Positions 41,654 through 50,478 of a DNA stretch of 64,000 bases are shown here, in pieces. Made by a program: the position numbers and the translations under genes. The DNA is from Leifsonia sp052114085 (GTDB lineage Bacteria; Actinomycetota; Actinomycetes; Actinomycetales; Microbacteriaceae): assembly GCF_052114085.1 (NCBI RefSeq), contig NZ_JBFREB010000001.1:620001-684000 (forward strand), read 5' to 3'. Each line of letters opens with the position of its first letter. Position 1 is the first letter of the stretch. The notes beneath the pieces are model-generated. The model did no database searches and had not been told where the DNA came from. It saw only the letters and a program-made list of their open reading frames with translations.

Positions 41654-43357
41654 CTACGCGGTGAGCAGCCGCATAGCCTCGCCGAGAGCCGCGACGCGAG
41701 CGGTGGCGGTGGCCTTGCGCTCGCCGACGGTTCCCTCGTCGCTGGACGCGTCGATGTAGATCTTGAGCTTCGGCTCGGTACCGCTCGGGCGCACCATGAC
41801 GCGGGAACCGTCCTCGAGCAGGATGCGCAGGACGTCGCTCGGCGGCAGCCCGCCGAAGCCGTCGATCAGGTCATCGATCTGCGTGACGCGGACCTCGCCC
41901 AGGTGGCTCGGCGGAGTGGAACGCAGCGTGGACATGATCTCGCCGATGCGCGACAGGTCGGTCACCCGGATCGAGATCTGATCGCTCGCGAAGAACCCGA
42001 ATCGCTCGGCGAAGGCATCCAGCCGCTGAGCGATCGTGACGCCGTCGGCGGCCAGACCGTTCGCCAGGTCGAGGAAGGCGACGGCGGCCGAGATGCCGTC
42101 CTTGTCGCGGACGGTGCCCGGGTTCACCAGGTAGCCGAGGGCCTCCTCGTAGCCGTAGACGAGACCGGGCGCGCGGGAGACCCACTTGAACCCGGTCAGC
42201 GTGTCCGCGAAGTCCATCCGGTACGCGCGGGCGACGGCGGCCAGAGCAGGAGACGAGACGATGGAGCAGGCCAGCGTTCCGAGGTCGCCGCGCTCGCCGG
42301 CGGTCGCGACGGCCAGTTCGGCGGCGCGCCAGCCGAGCAGCGCGCCCACCTCGTTGCCGGAAAGCCGACGGTAGCCGCCGGCGCTCGACGGGTCAGGGAT
42401 GGCGACCGCGAGGCGGTCGGCATCCGGGTCGTTGGCGATGACCAGCTCAGCGCCCGCATCCCGACCCGTCGCGAAGGCGAGATCCATCGCTCCCGGCTCC
42501 TCCGGGTTGGGGAAGCTCACGGTCGGGAACGCCGCATCCGGATCGACCTGGGCGGAGACCGGGGTGGGGGAGGCGAACCCGGCGCGCGCGAAGACCTCGC
42601 GCGCGGTGCGCCAGCCGACGCCATGCATGGCGGTGTACGCGAACGAGACCGCATCCCGCGGCTTCTGCGTCGACGCGACGGCGACCGTCGCGTCGATGTA
42701 CGCCTGCTCGACGTCATCGGAAGCCACTACGTAGCGGTCGGAGCGCGGCAGGTCGGCCACGCTGCCCTCCGCGACGTCGAGGATGTGCGCCGCGATCTCG
42801 GCGTCGACCGGCGAGATGATCTGCGAGCCGTGGTCCTGGCCGCCCAGGTAGACCTTGTAGCCGTTGTCGTTGGGCGGGTTGTGGCTGGCGGTCACCATCA
42901 CGCCCGCGCTCGCATCCAGGTGCCGCACGGCGAACGCGAGCACGGGTGTGGGCAGGAGGCGGGGGAGCAGGATCGCGCGGATGCCGGAGCCCGCCATCAG
43001 CTCCGCGGTGTCGCGCGCGAAGACGTCCGAGTTCTTGCGACCGTCGTAGCCGATGACCACCGACGGCGTGCCGCCCTCGGCGTGCTCCAGAAGCCACCGT
43101 GCGAAGCCGGCGGCGGCCTGCGCGACGAGCACGCGGTTCATCCGGTTGGGACCCGCCGCGATGGCTCCGCGAAGCCCGGCGGTCCCGAAGGCCAGACGCT
43201 CGTCGAAGCGTGAGTGCAGGTCGGCCACCGCCTCGGCCGAGCCGGCCTCGGCGGCGACGATCAGCGCATCCAACTCGTCGCGGGTCTCCGGGTCCGGGTC
43301 CTGGTCGAGCCAGGCCCTGGCGTCGGCGAGCAGCTGCGGGGTGTCCTTCGTCGTCAC
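41654..43357 (-). CDS. Phosphohexomutase (phosphomannomutase/phosphoglucomutase family)
   Basis: Alpha-D-phosphohexomutase of 567 residues. The active-site phosphoserine loop is TASHNPPNDNGYKVY, the metal loop is ANDPDADRLAVAI, the sugar-specificity loop region is YGYEEALGYLV and the phosphate-binding loop is VRPSGTEPKLKIYI. Length matches the PgcA/PmmB subgroup, which includes phosphopentomutase-like activity in some bacteria. Beside purine nucleoside phosphorylase, it may interconvert (deoxy)ribose 1- and 5-phosphates, which is inference from context. The start is GTG 43355-43357, five nt after GGAGG; it overlaps punA by 4 nt. Confidence 0.9.
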   Translation of the reverse strand: MTTKDTPQLLADARAWLDQDPDPETRDELDALIVAAEAGSAEAVADLHSRFDERLAFGTAGLRGAIAAGPNRMNRVLVAQAAAGFARWLLEHAEGGTPSVVIGYDGRKNSDVFARDTAELMAGSGIRAILLPRLLPTPVLAFAVRHLDASAGVMVTASHNPPNDNGYKVYLGGQDHGSQIISPVDAEIAAHILDVAEGSVADLPRSDRYVVASDDVEQAYIDATVAVASTQKPRDAVSFAYTAMHGVGWRTAREVFARAGFASPTPVSAQVDPDAAFPTVSFPNPEEPGAMDLAFATGRDAGAELVIANDPDADRLAVAIPDPSSAGGYRRLSGNEVGALLGWRAAELAVATAGERGDLGTLACSIVSSPALAAVARAYRMDFADTLTGFKWVSRAPGLVYGYEEALGYLVNPGTVRDKDGISAAVAFLDLANGLAADGVTIAQRLDAFAERFGFFASDQISIRVTDLSRIGEIMSTLRSTPPSHLGEVRVTQIDDLIDGFGGLPPSDVLRILLEDGSRVMVRPSGTEPKLKIYIDASSDEGTVGERKATATARVAALGEAMRLLTA

Positions 43358-44187
43358 AGTGCCTCCACGATCTGAGCGAGGAGGGCACTGATCACCGGCT
43401 CGGCGGCGCGGCCGGCATCGATGACCTCCTGGTGGCTGAGCGGGGTCTTCTGGATGCCCGCGGCCAGGTTGGTGATGAGCGACATGCCGAGGATCTCCAT
43501 CCCGGCCTGGCGGGCGGCGATCGCCTCGAGTGCGGTCGACATGCCGACGATGTGGCCGCCGACCGCCTTGGCCATCTGCACTTCGGCCGGCGTCTCGTAG
43601 TGCGGTCCCCGGAACTGCGTGTAGACGCCCTCGTCGAGCGACGGGTCGATGGTGCGGGCGAGGTCGCGCAGGCGCTTCGAGTAGAGGTCGGTCAGATCAA
43701 TGAAGGTAGCGCCCTCGAGTGGCGAATCGGCGGTCAGGTTGATGTGGTCGCTGATCAGGACGGGCGTTCCCGGCTTCCAGTGATCCTTGATGCCGCCTGC
43801 GCCGTTCGTGAGGACCATCGTCTTCGCCCCGGCGGCCGCCGCGGTGCGGACGCTGTGGACCACACGGCGGACCCCGTGGTTCTCGTAGTAGTGCGTGCGG
43901 GCGCCGATCACCAGCGCGTGCTTGCCGTTGGGTAGGCGGACGGAGCGCAGGGTGCCGACATGGCCCTCCAGCGCGGGCTTGCTGAAGCCGACGATCTCGG
44001 TGGCGGGCACCGTCGCGACGGTCTCGCCGATGAGATCGGCCGCCCTGCCCCAGCCGCTGCCCAGGGTGAGCGCGATGTCATGGCGCTCGACTCCGGTCTT
44101 CTCGGCCAGCTGGGCGGCGGCTTCGCGAGCCACCTCGAAGGGATCGGCGGCAGGGTCGTCGAGCGGGTTCGTGAGGGATTCCGACAT
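43354..44187 (-). CDS. punA: Purine nucleoside phosphorylase
   Basis: Trimeric-type phosphorylase of 277 residues that splits inosine/guanosine into base and (deoxy)ribose 1-phosphate. Motifs are LGSGWGRAADLI, the phosphate site IGARTHYYENHGV, TNGAGGIKDHWKPG, QFRGPHYETPAEVQMAK and GMSTALEAIAARQAGMEILGMSLITNLAAG. It uses the product of add. The ATG at 44185-44187 follows TAGAGT by 6 nt (leaderless pattern). Called deoD in some actinobacterial annotations. Confidence 0.94.
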   Translation of the reverse strand: MSESLTNPLDDPAADPFEVAREAAAQLAEKTGVERHDIALTLGSGWGRAADLIGETVATVPATEIVGFSKPALEGHVGTLRSVRLPNGKHALVIGARTHYYENHGVRRVVHSVRTAAAAGAKTMVLTNGAGGIKDHWKPGTPVLISDHINLTADSPLEGATFIDLTDLYSKRLRDLARTIDPSLDEGVYTQFRGPHYETPAEVQMAKAVGGHIVGMSTALEAIAARQAGMEILGMSLITNLAAGIQKTPLSHQEVIDAGRAAEPVISALLAQIVEAL

Positions 44188-44193
44188 GAGCCA

Positions 44194-44199
44194 ACTCTA
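44194..44199 (-). promoter_or_regulatory. -10 box TAGAGT of punA
   Basis: On the minus strand TAGAGT ends 6 nt before the punA ATG, with no ribosome binding site between. Confidence 0.45.
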
Positions 44200-44272
44200 C
44201 TGATCCGCCGCCTTTCCCCAGGTCCGCGGCCGGATGCGCATGTGTGCACCCCCATACGGAAGAATGAGGGAC

Positions 44273-45709
44273 ATGGCGTACGAATTCGAGCGGAAACAGC
44301 GGATCGCAGTGCTCGGTGGCGGTCCCGGTGGGTACGAGGCGGCGCTCGCGGGCGCCCAGCTCGGCGCCGACGTGACCATCGTTGAGCGCTCCGGCGTGGG
44401 CGGTTCGGCCGTCATCACCGATGTCGTCCCGTCCAAGAGCCTCATCGCGACGGCGGAGGCGACCAACTCGATCGGCGAGGCCACCGATCTCGGCGTGCAG
44501 TTCTTCCACCGCGGCGAGACCGGCAAGCCGGTCCGCCCGGAGATCGCGGTCAACCTCGCTGCCGTGAACAAGCGCCTGATCGGGCTCGCCCGGCAGCAGT
44601 CGGAGGACATGCGCGCCGAACTCGTGCGTTCCGGCGTCCGCATCGTCAGCGGCGAGGGCCGGCTCGACGGCGACCGGGCGATCATCGTGTCCACCGCCAA
44701 GGGCGACACAGGCACCGACTTCGACCGGGTGGAGGCCGACACGATCGTCGTCGCCGTCGGCGCCAGCCCGCGCATCCTGCCGTCCGCGATCCCGGACGGC
44801 GAACGCATCCTCACCTGGACGCAGCTCTACGACCTGCAGGCGGTCCCGTCGCACCTGATCGTGGTCGGGTCCGGCGTCACCGGCGCCGAGTTCGCCTCGG
44901 CGTACAACGCGCTCGGCTCGAAGGTGACCCTGATCTCGTCGCGCGACCAGGTCCTCCCCGGTGAAGACGCGGATGCGGCGGCCGTGATCGAGAACGTGTT
45001 CCGACGCAACGGCATGCAGGTCTTGTCGAAGTCGCGTGCCGAGTCGGTGGTCCGCACAGAGACCGGAGTCGTCGCTACGCTCACCGACGGACGGACGATC
45101 GAGGGCTCACACTGCCTCATGGCCGTCGGCTCCGTGCCGAACACCGCCGGCATCGGGCTCGAGGAGGCCGGAGTCCAGCTCACGCCGAACGGCAACATCC
45201 GGGTGAACCGGGTGGCGCGCACCTCCATCCCCAACATCTATGCCGCGGGTGACTGCTCCGACTCGCTGCCGCTCGCCTCGGTCGCCTCCATGCAGGGCCG
45301 GACCGCAGTCTTCCACGCCATGGGCGACGCCGTGAACCCGATCGAGCTGCGCAATGTCAGCTCCAACATCTTCACCCAGCCCGAGATCGCGACGGTCGGC
45401 TGGAGCCAGAAGCAGATCGAGGAGGGCATCGCGCAGGGCGACATCTACAAGCTGCCGCTCAAGTCCAACCCGCGCGCGAAGATGCTCGGCATCCGTGACG
45501 GCTTCGTGAAGCTGTTCGCACGCACCGGTTCGGGCACCGTGATCGGCGGAGTCATCGTGGCACCGCGCGCGTCGGAGCTCATCTTCCCGCTGGCCCTCGC
45601 CGTGGAGCAGCGCCTCACGGTCGACCAGGTCGCTCGCGCATTCACCGTCTACCCCTCGCTGTCGGGGTCGATCACCGACGCCGCCCGCGCCATGCACATC
45701 GTGCTCTGA
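44273..45709 (+). CDS. lpdA: LpdA-like NAD(P)H:quinone flavoprotein (redox Cys pair absent)
   Basis: Pyridine-nucleotide-disulfide-family flavoprotein of 478 residues. FAD and NAD sites are intact: RIAVLGGGPGGYEAALA, VVAVGASPRIL, LIVVGSGVTGAEFASA and IYAAGDCSDS. The loop that carries CxxxxC in lipoamide dehydrogenase reads GVGGSAVITDVVPSKSLIA, without the Cys pair, and the C-terminal His-Glu dyad is also missing (TVYPSLSGSITDAAR). This matches LpdA of M. tuberculosis, an NAD(P)H-quinone reductase rather than a lipoamide dehydrogenase. The start is ATG 44273; AAGAAT ends 7 nt before it. Confidence 0.87.
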   Translation: MAYEFERKQRIAVLGGGPGGYEAALAGAQLGADVTIVERSGVGGSAVITDVVPSKSLIATAEATNSIGEATDLGVQFFHRGETGKPVRPEIAVNLAAVNKRLIGLARQQSEDMRAELVRSGVRIVSGEGRLDGDRAIIVSTAKGDTGTDFDRVEADTIVVAVGASPRILPSAIPDGERILTWTQLYDLQAVPSHLIVVGSGVTGAEFASAYNALGSKVTLISSRDQVLPGEDADAAAVIENVFRRNGMQVLSKSRAESVVRTETGVVATLTDGRTIEGSHCLMAVGSVPNTAGIGLEEAGVQLTPNGNIRVNRVARTSIPNIYAAGDCSDSLPLASVASMQGRTAVFHAMGDAVNPIELRNVSSNIFTQPEIATVGWSQKQIEEGIAQGDIYKLPLKSNPRAKMLGIRDGFVKLFARTGSGTVIGGVIVAPRASELIFPLALAVEQRLTVDQVARAFTVYPSLSGSITDAARAMHIVL

Positions 45710-45725
45710 CGGGAAGGCCGGGGGG

Positions 45726-47615
45726 ATGGAGATCGGGCTCGTCGTCGGCGTCCTCGCCGTCCTGGCGATCGCGGCCGCCACCACCATCGGTCCGAAGTTC
45801 GGGGTCGCGTCGCCCCTGATCCTCGTGGTCCTCGGCATCCTGGTCAGCCTGCTGCCGTTCGTTCCGGTGGTCACCATCGAACCGGAGTGGATCATCGCGG
45901 GCGTGCTTCCGCCCCTCCTGTACTCGGCGTCCGTCTCCATGCCGGCGATGAACTTCCGGCGCGAATTCGGCGCCATCGGCGGCCTCTCCGTCCTTCTCGT
46001 GATCGTCAGCTCTGTACTGCTCGGGCTGTTCTTCGCCTGGGCGATTCCCGGGCTGGGCCTCGGGTGGGGCGTCGCGCTCGGCGCGATCGTGAGCCCGACC
46101 GACGCCGTTGCCACCGGCATCGTCAAACGCGCGGGGGTCTCGCCGCGGGTCGTCGCCATCCTCGAAGGCGAGAGCCTGCTCAACGATGCGACCGCCCTCG
46201 TGCTGCTGCGCGCGGCGATCGCCGCGGCGGCCACCTCGTTCACCGTCGGGTTCGTGACGCTGACGTTCCTCTACTCGGTCGTCATCGCCGTCGTCTTCGG
46301 TCTGGTGGTCGGGTGGTTGAACCTGGTGGTCCGGCAGCGGGTGAAGGATGCGACGGTCAACACGGTCATCTCCTTCACCGTTCCGTTCCTGGCATCCATC
46401 CCCGCCGAGGCGCTGGGGGCGTCCGGGCTCGTCGCAGCCGTCGTCGCCGGGCTGGTCACGGGCAGCCGAGCGCCGCGAGTGCTGTCGCCGGAGCACCGCC
46501 TCTCGGACGCGCAGAACTGGCGCACGGTGGAACTCATCCTCGAAGGGCTCATCTTCCTGACGATGGGCCTTGAGCTCTTCGGCATCCTGCAGAACGTTCA
46601 GAACGACCACGCGGGCGTGCTGCCCGCCATCGTGATCGCGGCGGCCGCCCTGCTGCTGACGATTCTGGTCCGCGCGGGATTCGTCGCCCCGCTGCTCGCT
46701 CTGCTGGCGCGACGGCATCGCCGCGGGCAGCGGATGCGACCACGGCTGGAGCAGCTGCAGCAGCACCTGTCGGATCCGGAGGCGGTGCAGCGCGGCATCG
46801 CGCAGCGCGTCGCACCGCCGGAGGAGCGGGCGCTGACGGCGGGGGCAGGTGCCGAGGCGGATCCGGACACCGCTGCGCCGGGAGAGCATGCGCCGGGAGG
46901 CCCTGCCGACGGCGCGCTCCCGGCAGCCGACGCGGCCCTCGCCGTCCCGGGGCTTCCCGACGACGTGTTCCAGGATGCGCGGGGGGACCGTCCGCGTGCG
47001 GTTTCGGCCAAACAGGCGGAGCGCCGTCGTCGGAGGCTGATCCGGCGCGGCATCCCATCGGTCGAGAATCTGACGCGCTTCGGAACGCGCCTGCGCCGAC
47101 TGATCGCGGACATCGAGTACTTCACGGGGGCGCCGCTCGGTTGGCGTGAGGGCGCGATCGTCGTCTGGGCCGGGATGCGCGGAGCGGTCACGGTAGCCGC
47201 GGCGCAGTCCCTTCCGAGCGAGACTCCCGGGCGGTCCGTCCTCGTGCTGATCGCCTTCCTGGTCGCGGCCGGATCACTGCTGCTGCAAGGCGGAACCCTC
47301 GGACTCGTGCTGAAGCTCGTGAAGCCCGAGGGTGCCGACCCGCAGGCCGAGCGCGACGAGCGACGGCGACTAATGGAGCTGCTGTACGAAGCGGGGAAGA
47401 CGGTTCCGCTGCCGACGACTGCCGAACGCACGCCGGAGGCGTTCGCTGAGCACAAAGCGGCGCGGCTCGCGCGCATCCGGACTCAACGCGAGGCCCTGCT
47501 CGATGCTCGCGACGACGGCACGTTCAGTGCCGATGTGCTCGCCGGTGCGCTCAGCAACCTCGACGCCGACGAGATCAGCATCGACCTCAAGGGCGATCCG
47601 GGCACTTCGAGCTGA
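45726..47615 (+). CDS. Na+/H+ antiporter, CPA1 (NhaP/NhaS) family
   Basis: Membrane antiporter of 629 residues with about 12 helices. GAIVSPTDAVATGIVKRAGV and EGESLLNDATALVLLR are the ion-binding signature helices and VVWAGMRGAVTVAAAQSLP is the CPA1 motif near the end. A stretch of about 140 hydrophilic residues (roughly 330-470), with Glu/Ala/Pro-rich and Arg-rich parts, is inserted between the last helices, and a further hydrophilic tail of about 90 residues follows. This central loop is far longer than in most NhaP proteins. The start is ATG 45726. Confidence 0.88.
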   Translation: MEIGLVVGVLAVLAIAAATTIGPKFGVASPLILVVLGILVSLLPFVPVVTIEPEWIIAGVLPPLLYSASVSMPAMNFRREFGAIGGLSVLLVIVSSVLLGLFFAWAIPGLGLGWGVALGAIVSPTDAVATGIVKRAGVSPRVVAILEGESLLNDATALVLLRAAIAAAATSFTVGFVTLTFLYSVVIAVVFGLVVGWLNLVVRQRVKDATVNTVISFTVPFLASIPAEALGASGLVAAVVAGLVTGSRAPRVLSPEHRLSDAQNWRTVELILEGLIFLTMGLELFGILQNVQNDHAGVLPAIVIAAAALLLTILVRAGFVAPLLALLARRHRRGQRMRPRLEQLQQHLSDPEAVQRGIAQRVAPPEERALTAGAGAEADPDTAAPGEHAPGGPADGALPAADAALAVPGLPDDVFQDARGDRPRAVSAKQAERRRRRLIRRGIPSVENLTRFGTRLRRLIADIEYFTGAPLGWREGAIVVWAGMRGAVTVAAAQSLPSETPGRSVLVLIAFLVAAGSLLLQGGTLGLVLKLVKPEGADPQAERDERRRLMELLYEAGKTVPLPTTAERTPEAFAEHKAARLARIRTQREALLDARDDGTFSADVLAGALSNLDADEISIDLKGDPGTSS

Positions 47616-47631
47616 TCGGTCCACCTCTCAC

Positions 47632-47721
47632 GGAAACGGAGGAGTTGTCTCGCCTGACGGCTGTTGTCTCCTCCGTTTCCCGCACTTTGCCCGCGTGTCG
47701 GGGCGGAACTCCTCCGTTTCC
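47632..47721. repeat. GGAAACGGAGGAG inverted-repeat element (copy B)
   Basis: GGAAACGGAGGAG (47632-47644) pairs perfectly with CTCCTCCGTTTCC (47668-47680); a second identical right arm lies at 47709-47721, so two alternative hairpins are possible. The element fills the gap after the antiporter stop. The same 13-mer occurs at 23131. Confidence 0.6.
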
Positions 47722-47832
47722 GTCGCCCGATTTCGGGCGGCGAGAAGTGTGCACAAGGCACCCTGCGAGGGGGTTCTCCACCACTTTGAGGCGGGGCTCA
47801 TGCCGACTGCTGCCTCTTTGGAGGATGGATCC

Positions 47833-48550
47833 ATGACCTGGAAACTGCAGCTTGAGCGCCTGGGTGGCGCCGCGTCCCTCAGCCAGCTCCGCGCGGCCGG
47901 AGCCACGGAGCACGGCCTCCGGGTTGCGGTCGCGCGTGGCGACCTTCGACGACCACGAAATGGCCGCTACGTCTCCTCCACTGCGAATCCCCTTCTGGTC
48001 CGCCATTGGCAGGGATGTGATGACCATCCGGAGATCTGGCGGGTGTCCCTCGCAGACTGCTTGCGCACGGTCGTCCGTTGTGCCGAGCCCGAAACCGCAC
48101 TGGCGGTGCTCGACACGTCGCTGGCATCCGGTCAGACGACGTTGGGCGGGCTGCAGCGCATGTTCAGGGAAGAACCTCAGCGGTGTCGCGCGTTGGCCGG
48201 CCGGGCGCGGCCCGGATCCGACTCCGGGGGTGGAGTCGATCCTGCGACAACGTCTCGCGGCGCGCGGCCACATCGTCGAACAGCAGGTGTTCGTTCCGGG
48301 GGTCGGGCGAGTGGACGCTCGGGTCGACGGCGTGTTGTTCGTCGAGGTCGACGGATTCCGCTTTCACGGCGATGCGGCCTCGTTCGAGCGTGACCGAGCA
48401 CGAGACGCTGCCTTGACTCTCAGTGGAGCGCGGCAGCTCCGACTTTCCGCGCGACAGATCATCGACGACCCGCAGGCCGCGGTGCGGACGATCGAGGCGG
48501 TCTTGGAGCTACTCGAAACGGAGGAGAACCGCGGTGGGCGGGCGGCCTGA
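47833..48550 (+). pseudogene. DUF559 (endonuclease-like) protein, frameshifted and probably internally deleted
   Basis: Two frames join to give one product. Frame 1 from ATG 47833 (GGAGG 9 nt upstream) encodes a winged-helix-like start, RLGGAASLSQLRAAGATEHGLRVAVARGDLRRPRNGRYV, then LADCLRTVVRCAEPETALAVLDTSL. After a run of five G at 48226-48230 the similarity continues in frame 2: VESILRQRLAARGHIVEQQVFVPGVGRVDARVDGVLFVEVDGFRFHGDAASFERDRARDAALTL, a DUF559/Vsr-like nuclease core. Removing one G restores an open frame of 238 codons to TGA 48550. Family members I remember are near 300 residues, and the middle segment before RHWQG looks shortened. A sequencing error cannot be excluded for the G run. 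Confidence 0.75.
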
Positions 48551-48558
48551 GACGGGAA

Positions 48559-48599
48559 AGGGAGGAACCCGGGCTCGAACAGAGCCAGGATTCCTCCCT
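48559..48599. terminator. Two-part hairpin between convergent genes
   Basis: AGGGAGGAA (48559-48567) pairs with TTCCTCCCT (48591-48599) and, inside, GGCTC (48572-48576) with GAGCC (48582-48586). It separates the frameshifted gene from the convergent carboxylase gene; the outer arm is a variant of the GGAAA-GGAGGA element. Confidence 0.6.
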
Positions 48600-48620
48600 G
48601 GACGACCGCTAGAGGTGCGG

Positions 48621-50384
48621 TCAGACGATGTTGAGCAGGAGGTGGCCGGACGAGACCGTCTCGCCGACCGCTGCGTTGATTCCGGAGACCGTGCCGTCCT
48701 TGTGGGCGGTCAACGGCTGCTCCATCTTCATGGCCTCGAGCACCAGGACCAGATCGCCCTTCACCACCGTCTCGCCGTCGGCGACAGCCACCTTCACCAC
48801 CGTGGCTTGCATGGGGGCGGTCACCGAGTCGCCCGTCGCGGTCTCGACGCTGTGCGCGCCACCACGACGACGGGGTGCGGGCGCCGAGGCCGACTCTCCG
48901 GTGCCGCCACCGAGCAGCTTCGCCGGCAGGGAGACCTCGATGCGCTTGCCCTCGACCTCGACAACGACGTTGCTGCGGCGCTCGGCTGTCGGCTGTTCGC
49001 CCAGCTCGCCCGACCACGGCTCGATCTCGTTGACCCACTCGGTTTCGATCCAGCGCGTGTAGATCGAGAACGGCTCGCCGTCCTGCGGGGCGAAGGCCGG
49101 GTCGCGCACGATGGCGCGGTGGAACGGCAGAACGGTCGGCAAGCCGGCGACCTCGAACTCGTCGAGTGCGCGGCGGGAGCGCTCGAGCGCCTCCTCGCGG
49201 CTGGACCCGGTCACGATGAGCTTCGCGAGCATCGAGTCGAATGCCCCGCTGATGACGTCGCCCGCCTGGATTCCGCTATCGACACGGACGCCGGGGCCTC
49301 CGGCAGCCTTGAAGACGTGCACCGGGCCGGGCGAGGGGATGAAGCCCTTGCCGGCGTCCTCGCCGTTGATCCGGAACTCGAACGAGTGCCCGCGCGGCGC
49401 CGGGTCGTCGTAATCGAGCTCGCCGCCCTCCGCCAGGCGGAACTGCTCACGCACCAGATCGATGCCGGTGACCTCCTCGGAGACCGGGTGCTCGACCTGC
49501 AGTCGGGTGTTCACCTCGAGGAACGACACCGTGCCGTCCTTGCCGATGAGGAACTCGCAGGTGCCCGCTCCCTGGTAGCCGACCTCCTTGAGGATCGCCT
49601 TCGACGAGGAGTACAACTTCTCCGTCTGCTCGGGCGTGAGGAACGGCGCGGGGGCCTCCTCCACGAGCTTCTGGTGGCGACGCTGCAGCGAGCAGTCGCG
49701 CGTCGAGACGACGACCACGTTGCCGTACGCGTCCGCGAGGCACTGCGTCTCGACGTGGCGCGGCTGGTCGAGGTACTTCTCGACGAAGCACTCGCCGCGG
49801 CCGAACGCCGCGATCGCCTCGCGGGTGGCCGACTCGAAGAGCTCGCCGACCTCCTCGCGGGTTCGGGCGACCTTCAGTCCGCGTCCGCCACCGCCGAACG
49901 CCGCCTTGATGGCGACAGGGAGCCCGTAGACGTCGACGAAATCCAGGACCTCGGCAGCGTCTGCGACCGGGTTGAGAGTGCCGGGCGCCAGCGGAGCGCC
50001 GACCTTCTCGGCGACGTGTCGCGCGGAGACTTTGTCACCGAGGCGCTCGATGGCCTCGGGCGACGGACCGATCCAGGTGAGACCACCCGCGATCACGGCA
50101 CGGGCGAAGTCTGCATTCTCGGCGAGGAAGCCGTAGCCGGGGTGAACGGCGTCCGCCCCCGAACGGCGGGCCACGGACAGCAGCTTGTCGATGACCAGAT
50201 AGGTCTCGGCGCTGGTCGTGCCGTCCAGGGCGTAGGCCTCGTCGGCCAGACGTACATGGAGGGCGTCGCGATCCTGGTCCGCGTACACGGCGACCGAAGC
50301 GATTCCGCTGTCTTTCGCCGCTCGGATGACGCGGACGGCGATCTCGCCGCGGTTGGCGATCAAAACCTTGGTGATACGGGGCAC
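48621..50384 (-). CDS. accA: Acyl-CoA carboxylase alpha subunit (biotin carboxylase plus BCCP)
   Basis: Biotinylated subunit of acetyl/propionyl-CoA carboxylase, 587 residues. The biotin carboxylase domain (about 1-450) starts KVLIANRGEIAVRVIRAAKD and has the ATP loop FGGGGRGLKVA, EKYLDQPRHVETQ and SFLEVNTRLQVEHPVSEEVTG. The C-terminal carrier domain has EAMKMEQPL, the Lys being biotinylated by BirA. It works with the beta (accD) and epsilon (accE) subunits encoded 6-9 kb downstream in the window. The start is GTG 50382-50384, with TAGGCT ending 8 nt upstream. Equivalent to accA3 of mycobacteria; the symbol differs between genomes. Confidence 0.95.
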   Translation of the reverse strand: MPRITKVLIANRGEIAVRVIRAAKDSGIASVAVYADQDRDALHVRLADEAYALDGTTSAETYLVIDKLLSVARRSGADAVHPGYGFLAENADFARAVIAGGLTWIGPSPEAIERLGDKVSARHVAEKVGAPLAPGTLNPVADAAEVLDFVDVYGLPVAIKAAFGGGGRGLKVARTREEVGELFESATREAIAAFGRGECFVEKYLDQPRHVETQCLADAYGNVVVVSTRDCSLQRRHQKLVEEAPAPFLTPEQTEKLYSSSKAILKEVGYQGAGTCEFLIGKDGTVSFLEVNTRLQVEHPVSEEVTGIDLVREQFRLAEGGELDYDDPAPRGHSFEFRINGEDAGKGFIPSPGPVHVFKAAGGPGVRVDSGIQAGDVISGAFDSMLAKLIVTGSSREEALERSRRALDEFEVAGLPTVLPFHRAIVRDPAFAPQDGEPFSIYTRWIETEWVNEIEPWSGELGEQPTAERRSNVVVEVEGKRIEVSLPAKLLGGGTGESASAPAPRRRGGAHSVETATGDSVTAPMQATVVKVAVADGETVVKGDLVLVLEAMKMEQPLTAHKDGTVSGINAAVGETVSSGHLLLNIV

Positions 50385-50392
50385 AGTTCCCT

Positions 50393-50398
50393 AGCCTA
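50393..50398 (-). promoter_or_regulatory. -10 box TAGGCT of the carboxylase alpha gene
   Basis: On the minus strand TAGGCT ends 8 nt before GTG 50384; AGGGA also lies there but only 3 nt from the GTG. Confidence 0.4.
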
Positions 50399-50478
50399 TT
50401 GCTCGATATTGAACGGGATTTGGCCGATTCCCACAAAAATGAGCGGCCGGAAGCTCAAGGAGCCTACAACGAAGGAAG

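Noticed and set aside
44273..45709. Dihydrolipoamide dehydrogenase
   Set aside because: The redox-active Cys pair and the C-terminal His-Glu dyad are missing.
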